A DNA stretch of 64,000 nucleotides from Pseudocercospora fijiensis CIRAD86 (taxonomy: Eukaryota > Ascomycota > Dothideomycetes > Mycosphaerellales > Mycosphaerellaceae): positions 2,197,122 to 2,261,121 of the forward strand of contig NW_006921535.1 in NCBI RefSeq assembly GCF_000340215.1, in the 5' to 3' direction. Shown here in pieces: positions 56,481-64,000 of this stretch. The position numbers and the translations under genes were made by a program. Within the stretch, counting starts at the first letter, position 1, and every line of letters begins with the position of its first letter. The notes under the pieces were generated by a model. It saw nothing but the letters and a program-made list of their open reading frames with translations. It was not told where the DNA came from and made no database searches.

Positions 56481-58452
56481 ATGGCCGACGTAGCGACGGA
56501 CTCCCTGCCAGCAACTGCTGCTACTGCTACTACACCCACCAGGCGCGTTGGAAGGCCGCCAAAGTATGACTGGGCCGACAAGAAGGATCTCTGCTATCGC
56601 CTCTATGTCACCGAACAAAAGAGCGGGGCAGAGATAGTCAAGTATTTCGCAGAGACGTTCAGGACCAACCCGAGCGATATACCATGCAAACGTGGTTTCC
56701 TTCGCCAATTCTCGCTATGGGGATTCCCTACTCATGCAAAAAAGCTATCTCAAGATGAAGAGGAGGCCGTCTCGATTCGCATGCATGAGCTATGGGAGCA
56801 GAATATGAGCCAGAAAGACATGAAGCTTACCCTGGCAAACGAAGGATGGCAATTGAAAGACTATGAATTCAATAAAATCTGGAGGAAGAATGGCCTAAGA
56901 CTCAGACTTGGTAAGGGCTACAAAGTGCCCGAGGCAGAGAAGTCCAAGAAACGCAAGAGAGCAGCTTCCGCAGCCGCGGAAGAGCCAACGTCTGACCTTC
57001 AAGCGCAACTGGAGACCGCAGCAGCACTAGGCCCAGAACCGGCACCGGAGCAAGAAGAGATCAATCAAGACGTCCCACTGTCTTTGCCGATGAGTACAGA
57101 GGAGCTTGCTCGACGACAGCAGAGACTCTTCGAGATTCAGCTCGAGTCCGATCAGAAGATGGCCAACAAGAAACGTCGGCGCCGAATTCGAGGATACAGT
57201 CACTTACCTGCGGATGCTCCCGGCACTGCGCCTAGGTATGTATATTTTAGGACTTGGCCTAAGTGCAAGACGATACAACCGATGCTAATTCTACTTAAGA
57301 TACAACTCAGAGACCAGTCTTGACGAGAGCAAAGCCTACTTGCATCTCACCAATGAGATGTACCAGACAATACGGAAGGACTATCAAGCTATTTGTGAGG
57401 AGATGGGAATCAAGAAAAAGACCCAGTGCGCTGAAGGCGTTTGGGAGGAAAGTAAGGCCAAACTCATTCGCGAGAACATGCACTTGATCAATATGACGCA
57501 TCCACTACAACCAGACCAAGATCGTAAGGCTATTGCACTTGAATGCATATGCGCAGATGTGACGAAGCGCATGCGAAACGCGGTCACGCATTTGTCGGTA
57601 GCTCAGGCCAACAATGTGCTTGGCATCAATCCAGCTACTAGCAAGATGATCCGACGCTCCTTCTACGAGATCCTTGCTGCGGCCAACTTCGAGTCGCGAC
57701 TTGTCAGCGGAGAAGACGAATGGCAAGCTTTGAAACAGCAATGGTACGATGCAAACGAAATCTTGCAAAATGCAGTAAACGAGGGTGATACCCAGAAGAC
57801 CAAGGCAATCGATCTCCTGGGAAGCGATGCAATGAAACGCTTTCGGGAGGACAAGAACAAGCAAGGGTATGGAGCTCCTGCTCAAAAGAATGCGAGATAT
57901 GGTCCAGGGCCCGGTGCAGCTTGGGCAACCACGATACCACGATCGACCATAGTGGTTGAGTCCCCCGCCCCGCGCGAGTCTCCTCGCGGTGCTCAGATAT
58001 CTCAGCCTCGAGCACGAGCAGCTGTCGAAAGTGGTTATCCGTCACAACCGAATGGCAATTTCATTGGCACTCTGGCTCAAGCGACAGGTGACATCAACTT
58101 CGACCTCGATCCAGCGCTTGCAACGCCGTTCGTACGACCTGCGGCGGAGCCAGAAGTGCTAGCTCAGCCCATCGGATCATACTTCAGACTCGCCACGAAT
58201 TCCAATCTCGTTGGGCATCATCCAAAGTTGTGGTTGGCGAAGCTGACTTCCAAAAGCATGGCCGCTCTTCATAAAGCAGCAACGAGCAAGGCTGGCGCTG
58301 CGAAAGTAGCCCAGATCAAAGGCATTGTGAAGAACGGGGATGGTACCGAAGACAATTGGCAAATCGATGATGACGATGAATTGCAAGCGTACCTCGATAT
58401 CGCTGGTGAAAAGCCAACGTTCGTCGTATTGATTGAAGCTGGTTACACTTGA
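56481..58452 (+). CDS. Predicted DNA-binding protein with AT-hook and Clr5-like region, two exons
   Basis: Exons are 56481-57235 and 57300-58452. The 64-nt intron (GTATGT, branch GCTAAT, acceptor TTAAG) joins them as ...APR-YNSETSLDE, giving 635 residues. Residues 21-28 (RRVGRPPK) are an AT-hook core. Residues 31-83 (WADKKDLCYRLYVTEQKSGA at the start, ending RQFSLWGF) resemble the fungal Clr5 domain, a helical DNA-binding module. A second similar helical unit follows (RMHELWEQNMSQKDMKLTLA), ending in RKNGLRLR. Basic nuclear signals include KSKKRKR and ANKKRRRRI. The C-terminal half is unfamiliar. A role in transcription or chromatin is inference. The stop codon lies only 99 bp from the edge of RIP block III. 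Confidence 0.78.
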
Positions 58453-58551
58453 AGGATCATGTATGCAATCGGATTTGCTCGCTTTCGTACAAAGGTGCGA
58501 TGCAAGTGCGGTCGAGAGATGGTGTTGGATGTAGCAGACTTTTAGCGTCCC

Positions 58552-58707
58552 TGTCAGACCGCTGCACTAGTGCGCCCGTTTACTAGCGTCTTACGCCGCG
58601 ACAAAAGATCGGAAGTATCCGCGCTTACTAAGCGTAGATCTCGGGCGCACTTATAGGCTAGGGTCGCTACGTGCTTGGCGCTAAGCCTCCTCGGCTTCCG
58701 CCTTATA
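58552..58707. repeat. Left terminal repeat of the TRIM-like element
   Basis: The less mutated copy. It retains TGTCAGACCGCTGCACTAG, where the partner has TATTAGACCGCTATACTAG. It lies 99 bp past the stop codon of the Clr5-like gene, so RIP stops being intense right at the gene border. Confidence 0.75.
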
Positions 58708-58755
58708 CGCGCTTCCCTTTTCTTAGCTACGGCCCTATAGCTAGTTAGCCTTAGC

Positions 58756-58880
58756 ATACCCCGTACCCGCACGTGCAGCCGAGTAGCTAATAAAATCTTC
58801 TAATGCCCCGTACCCGAACGTATAGCCGAGCTAATAAAATCTAATACCCCGTACCCGAACGTATAACTAAGTATCTAATT
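58756..58880. repeat. Tandem repeat inside the TRIM-like element
   Basis: Three units of about 40-47 bp built on CCCCGTACCCGAACGTATAG followed by CTAATAAAATCTAA. The first unit keeps GCACGTGCAG, where later units read GAACGTATAG, again a less mutated state nearest the gene. Confidence 0.7.
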
Positions 58881-59082
58881 AGAATTGCGTCGCAATCTAA
58901 TAAACAAACAAGCCTATAAGCTAATCCCTCTAAGGTAGGTGCGCCTATAGCCGAGTCGCGCGCCTAAGGCAATTAGGCACCTCTAAAGCCGCGTCTACTA
59001 AGGATTAGCCTAGTCGGCTAAGAATGTACGCTAAGAATCGAACGCGCGACCTTAACCTATAGACCGTAAAGCGCAGATACTA

Positions 59083-59238
59083 TATTAGACCGCTATACTA
59101 GTACGCCCGTTTACTAGCGTCTTACGCTACGACAAAAGATTAGAAGTATCTACGCTTACTAAGCGTAGATCTCGGGCGCACTTATAGGCTAGGGTCGCTA
59201 CGTACTTAGCGCTAAGCCTCCTTAGCTTCCGCCTTATA
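59083..59238. repeat. Right terminal repeat of the TRIM-like element
   Basis: Same length as the left repeat with no indels. By my count 15 positions differ. All are C-to-T or G-to-A relative to the left copy, and every changed position now lies in a TpA. Confidence 0.75.
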
Positions 59239-59249
59239 GTCCTATTCTT

Positions 59250-61085
59250 TTAGGTTCCTACGGGACTGTCTCTACTATTTCCGCTAGGAAATAGCCTAAT
59301 TATTAGGCGTATAATAGGACCTACTAAACTTACGGAAATGCTCGGTTTTAGCGTATTAGCTCGGTTTGCCTAATTAGGCTATATTGTTATCGCAATTAGA
59401 CTAGTATAGCGACTTCTAAGGTGTTATTACTATCGCTACTATCGCTGCTATCGCCTATCTAATTCTTTCTCTTATTCGGCCTCTTAATAGTACGCGGCAT
59501 TATCGCTACTAATCTCTTACGCTTGTTACTATTATATTTATTAGAAGTCTGCCTCTTACCTACTACTTCTCGTATAGTGTTATCTTCTTCTATCTAAGGA
59601 AACTACTCTACTACTTCTATATCTTCTTTTAATAGCGAAGCCTCTCTTACTAGCGCTACTAGCGCCGCTAGTAAAGTAAGGTCTATAAGCTTAGCTATTT
59701 CTTTAATAGTATCTAAGTCGAGCGGCTAAGCCGATTATATAGATAATAGCGACTCGCGCGGCTACTATAGTAGCGGTAGCCGCGCCTTCGAAAGTAAGAA
59801 TCTAAAGGGTAGCGGACTCGGCGTAAGAAGGTCGATTACCTATAACGGTCGTATTAGTAATAAGAGCGTCTTATTAAGTAGTAGAAGATTAAAAGCTCGA
59901 GATCTATATTTAGTCGCTAGCGGCGGTAGTAGTAGTAATAGAAGGGTCGGATACTATAGCAATTAGTAACGAGTTAGAGTAATAGGTTTAGGTAGAAGTT
60001 ATATCTACTATCGCTATCGGTTACTAGTTAATTAAACCTTAGGCGCGCCTTCTCGAAGGAAGTCGTCTAGCGAGAAGTTAGCTAACTAAGTAAGCGTATC
60101 CTTTACCTTATATAAGAAGCCTCTTATAAACTTGTCCTTTAGCGTACTATCGTAGATTGTCTTATTGTTACGGACTATATAGAAGTACTATAAGAGGCCT
60201 TCTATACCTTCGTTAAAGTAAGCGCGAAGGTCTCGAAGATAGGGGTCGCTAGCGGTATAGTTTTAAGTGTCCTCGAAGCCCTCGAGAAACAAGGTAGTAC
60301 TATCTCGTTGCCGCTAGTATTAACTAATTTCTATACTATTAAAGCCGTAGTAGAAACTAATATAGATCTGTTATTATTATAGAGTAAGCGGTATTACAAA
60401 CAGGTAGTATCTTAGAATATAGTAGTAAGGTAGGTGCTACTAAAACTATAGTAGGCAATTATAGTAAGGAGGTTGTTATCCGTCGCGATATAGTATAAGG
60501 CCTTCGTATAGCGGTAATGCCTTAGCCTCGTATTCTTCCGCAATAGCGAGTTGTTTCCTAACGAAGTCCTACGCTACTAGAGGGCTTAATTGCTTAAAAT
60601 ATAGCATCTCTTTAACCTTCTAGTATTGTATACGTTTGCTAAGTCTATAGCTTTATAGGTCCGCCTTATATAGTTATCGAGCGTCGATTGTTAGTAATTT
60701 AGTTATAGTACTATATATCGATAGCTAGGCGAGGTCCTTCTTCTAGTCGTATTTAATAGTATTATAGTATCCTTCTAGCGGCGAAGTAGTACGTATTTAT
60801 ATAAGAACTAGGTTACGAAGACGTACCTAGGTTGCCTATTTCTATAACTTCTCTAACCCCTAGTTCTTCCGTAAATACTAAGCCTCTTCTACTAGTTTGT
60901 TTAGAAGCCTTAATTCTGCTTCTATTATAGTAACAACCTCTTTAACCTCTACCTTACTCCGAGCCTAATAAATAGCTCTTTTAAATAGTCTCTAGACTAT
61001 AGGGTACTTAAATTTAGGAAAGTAGCGAAGGAAGGTCTCTTTAGCGTATCGTTAGTAGAGATATAGTCGTATTTCCTCGCTTTAG
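59250..61085 (-). pseudogene. Unidentified long RIP-degraded reading frame (block III, frame 2)
   Basis: One minus-strand frame reads through about 600 codons with breaks almost only at TAG/TAA. It starts with a coiled-coil-like segment (KEVVTIIEAELRLLNKLVEE) and continues with LSPLVAQDFVRKQLAIAEEY, FLEGFEDT and IRGFLYKVKDTLTQLANF. It ends in a Lys/Arg then Ser/Asp-rich tail (MPRTIKRPNKRKN, GDSSDSSDSNN). I found no RT, integrase, DDE transposase or recombinase signature. It is probably a protein of a mobile element, family unknown. Confidence 0.45.
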
Positions 61086-61118
61086 AAGGATAGTCCGTTA
61101 CGAAAACTTTTTTTCTAA

Positions 61119-61215
61119 TCGCGTCGATCCTATCGATCCTATCGATCCTAAGCGATCCGGATACGAGTCGGGTCGAAGCGACCGAGGGATCGACGCGATC
61201 GATAGGATCGATATA
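61119..61215. repeat. GATC-rich inverted repeat
   Basis: TCGCGTCGATCC at 61119-61130 is perfectly complementary to GGATCGACGCGA at 61187-61198. Between and beyond them are 9-bp units GATCCTATC (three copies, 61126-61150), and their complement GATCGATAGGATCGAT lies at 61197-61212. It lies between the two unidentified reading frames of block III. Confidence 0.7.
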
Positions 61216-61398
61216 GTAAATTTTTGTATATATAGGATCGCTCTAGGTCGCTCGCAGTCGCAGTCGTTAGTAGTGTTTATACTATTCGTATAGTACTATA
61301 TTAGTACTTATCGACTCGTCGACTCGGTCGTATTAGTCGACTCGGTCTAAACTAGAATATACTAGTAGTACTATAGTTTTAAGTATATTACTATTATA

Positions 61399-62960
61399 TT
61401 AACCGTCGTTACTATATATCGCTATATCCTGTCTTATACGTTCTCTATAAACTATAAAATTATTCTTCGCCGCCTTAGTATTATTATCCTCTATGTTTCG
61501 GAGATACGATTTCTATATACTCTATACGGCACGTTGCCTTTTTATTACTCGCCTATAAGCCTTTATAGCTCGCATTTCCTTATCCTCCTATTCCTCGTCG
61601 TAAATTGTGTTATACGTCTTAAAATCAACTATACTATTAATATAGCGAGTCCTATACGGGGCGCCTTCGTCTACGGATATAGCGTATAATATATAATAGA
61701 CTAGTAGTAGGCTATATACCCGTCGCCTTTTAAGTCTACTATAGTACGGTAAAAGACGCCGTAGCCGGATTGTCGTTAGACTATACGTATCCTTGTACTC
61801 GCTCTTATCGTTAATATAGTCGTAAAGCTTAACAAAAACGCCTATAATAGGCCTCCGTTTCGTCCTAAGCCCCTTCCTATATTTGATTCCTATTTCTATA
61901 TTAATCGAGATTACGTACTTTAGTTAAGCTAGTAGGCGACCGCCGAATCGAACTGCTAATTTATTAGGTGTTTCTACACAATTAACGTTATATTCCTATA
62001 TCTATATAAAATTATAACGTCTGTTGCCGTAGAGCCTCTCCTAGTTTAGTATATATCTCGCGAAGTCGGCTGCTACTACGTTAGGATGTTCTATATCCTT
62101 ACCTATAGGCTTCTAGTATCGGATTCTACCGTAGAAGTAGATCTCTATATCTAGGACGTATATATAGTCTGTTACGATATCGTTAGGGTCGGCTACGGTG
62201 CTTAATGCGCTATTCTTATCGTAGGCACCCTATTGCCGTACGAATACCGCAATCGCTTATTAGAAGTCGCGACCTAAGTTCTCTTCTATTATAGCTATAG
62301 CCTCCCTTATCGTAATCTACTTAACCGATTTCTTTCCGTCCCTCTGTTTCTCGGGCTAGTATCCTAGGATGTCCTCTACTAGCCGTACTATAGTTAGCAT
62401 TATTAGCTGTTACGTATACTCCTTAATAGTACGAGCATTTGTAGGGATTGCTATATATTCTTTGTCGTCTTCGGCCTATATATTTAATCTATTAGTATCG
62501 CTATCTAGTATACTTTCTTCCTAGCTAGGCTTCTTATTTATTAGCCGAAATGCAAGCTTTAGTAGTTTATAGTGTTTGTGCTCGAAATAGCTAGTATTTA
62601 AGTCTAGAAGATTACCGAACGTCTTAATACAGCTCGGGGCATGTGTTATACCGTAGAATTTCGGTATATTAAAGTGCCCTTCTATTTATATTATTATTAG
62701 CTCGTTAACTTCGTCGTCCTCGTCTATTATAACTATATTGTCGTTATTTAGGTCGTTCGTTCTTCGCGTAGCAGCCTTCGCCTCCCGCTAGGCCCTCTTC
62801 TATACCTTTGTTACCCTATATAAGCGAAATACATTCTTCTATTCGTTTATCCGGTGTAATGCTATCCTAAGATACTTAACTGTTTCGTCGTTATAGTATC
62901 TATATATCGCTAGAACGGTAAAGTCTACTAGTATACGCAGAAATCTTATCGCCTACGGTT
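61399..62960 (-). pseudogene. Unidentified long RIP-degraded reading frame (block III, frame 1)
   Basis: A minus-strand frame of about 500 codons with RIP-type stops only. An acidic segment (NIVIIDEDDEVNELIII) precedes FNIPKFYGITHAPSC, NTSYFEHKHYKLLKLAFRLI and EAIAIIEENLGRDFQQAIAV. The best preserved part runs over NKLAVRFGGRLLAQLKYVIS, IGVFVKLYDYIND and IRLRRLLPYYSRLKRRRVY. It ends in a basic helix-rich tail. No known transposon domain was recognised. The start beyond 62960 is unclear because the frame becomes ambiguous. Confidence 0.45.
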
Positions 62961-63373
62961 AACGGACCTCTTCGAGTAGTAGTACAAATATAACTAATAA
63001 GACTCGTAGGACGCTTTACTGCTCTTAGCCTGTCTACTAAGTAACTGCTATTAGCTAGTAACCGGCCCTACACCTATAGGCCAGTTTTAAGCCTATATAA
63101 GAGGCCTCCTTCTATATTATAGATAGAGCATTAACCTCGTATAGCACATTGTTTATGTTACACTTCTATAATGCCTATGTTATAGGGCTCTAGTTATTAG
63201 CCTAAGCGATAGTCTCGTTATCCTATCTTGCTAAATATAGCTGCCTATATTGCTATAGGTTATATTACCCTCGGTAGCCTATACTATTACTATAAGTGGT
63301 AGTAGTAGTATTAGTTTCCGTCCTTTATTAGAGCCGAAGGTAGGGCTATCTCTTTATATCTAATAGGTTCGGG

Positions 63374-64000
63374 TGTGTTGAAGGTGGTCTCTAGGCACGA
63401 ATAGCTATAACCGAAGCGAGGGCACGATAAGAGCCTACGATACGGACGATACCGAAGTATCTTAAGGGGCCGTTACGATAAGTAGAGAAATCTCTTAACG
63501 AGGGCATCGCTTTAACCCCGAAAAGCTACAAACCCTTAGGACTGTTATAGCTTAGGGCCTAGTCTATAACTATAGCTAGCTTCTAAGGACTCGGCTCCGG
63601 GTCGAAGACCTATTTAGTACCGCTTGCTCGAGATAAGCCCCGCCTAAGGAGAAGATAGGCTAATTACCTATCGGCCTTGCTTAGTTTGCTAAGACTATCT
63701 ATACGATAGCAATTTCTAGATTACAGGTCGGATGCCTAGACAGTTCCCCTATTAACCGGATAGATTGTTTCGGGATTCGCTACCTCGTTCGGACAGTGCT
63801 TAGCCTTCTACTAGAAAAAGAAGGTCCCCGCCCCCCCGCCTAGCTAAAGGAGATAACGATAGTTAGTAAAGTGGCTAGTTTCTAGGATCTAGGTATAAAT
63901 AGAGATTGCAGTCCCTTCCTCCGAGCGGCTTTTGTCTAAATTTACTAAACTAAAGCTCCTAGGGGTGTCTAGGCGACCCCTAGGAGGCCAAACTCTAATA
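63374..64000 (+). repeat. Possible LTR or promoter region of an element running off the window
   Basis: A non-coding segment that starts TGTTGAAGG and has a strong TATAAATAGA at 63894-63903. A C-run lies at 63830-63837, and the palindrome CCTAGGGGTGTC / GACCCCTAGG lies near 63958-63983. This is the look of an LTR with its U3 promoter, but no partner copy lies inside the window. Confidence 0.3.

Larger units (their letters stand above)
58552..59238. mobile_element. Miniature LTR element (TRIM-like)
   Basis: Two direct repeats of exactly 156 bp, each starting TG(T/T)(C/T)AGACCGCT in original/mutated form and ending CCTTATA, enclose 375 bp with no coding capacity. The flanking pentamers are GTCCC (58547-58551) and GTCCT (59239-59243), a target duplication with one C-to-T change. 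This is the layout of a terminal-repeat retrotransposon in miniature. The first repeat, next to the gene island, is much less mutated. Confidence 0.7.

Noticed and set aside
59025..59110. tRNA-like or SINE-like stretch on the minus strand (GCGCGTTCGATTC as a B box) at the inner edge of the right TRIM repeat
   Set aside because: The T-stem does not pair and no A box could be fixed. RIP may have destroyed it, but it cannot be supported as an RNA gene.
61399..62960. Captain-type tyrosine recombinase (DUF3435) of a Starship element
   Set aside because: I looked for the R...R-Y recombinase pattern in the degraded frame and could not recognise it. Nothing else in the window suggests Starship cargo.

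Overview
The window looks like nuclear DNA of a filamentous ascomycete (Pezizomycotina). The evidence is short GT-AG introns of 49-67 nt, fungal-only gene families, and repeats carrying the C-to-T/G-to-A scars of repeat-induced point mutation (RIP). A dothideomycete is my best guess, but the class is inference. No bacterial-style operon, CRISPR array or intact rRNA/tRNA was seen.

The layout alternates between RIP-destroyed transposon blocks and normal gene islands. Block I (1-25440) holds a hAT transposase relic, an unidentified relic with tandem repeats, two tail-to-head Ty3-type gag-pol relics, and a Fot1/pogo transposase. That transposase is split by a structurally complete Ty3/gypsy chromovirus with 346-bp LTRs and a 5-bp target duplication. 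Island 1 (25441-30981) carries an arylamine N-acetyltransferase convergent with an AsaB/CmcJ-like hydroxylase, a small broken gene, and a GPI-anchored DFG5/DCW1-type GH76 mannosidase. Block II (30982-38881) is a Ty1/copia element next to a second hAT element. Island 2 (38882-58551) carries a possible small basic protein, TOM70, an ABZ2-like aminodeoxychorismate lyase, a 5-kb stretch with no convincing gene, an F-box-like protein, a conserved protein of unknown function, a ULS1-like SNF2/RING translocase and a Clr5-like predicted DNA-binding protein. Block III (58552-64000) opens with a miniature LTR element, then two long unidentified reading frames broken by stops, then a possible LTR.

The host genes are mostly unrelated housekeeping functions: mitochondrial import, folate synthesis, cell-wall assembly and chromatin/SUMO biology. 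Only the NAT/AsaB-like pair suggests a local accessory metabolic function.

The most unusual signal is the mutation pattern. CpA and TpG are almost gone from the repeats, yet CpG remains common, so the blocks are rich in TA steps without being extremely AT-rich. LTR pairs inside the window allow the mutation spectrum to be read directly. In two elements the LTR facing a gene island is clearly less mutated than its partner.
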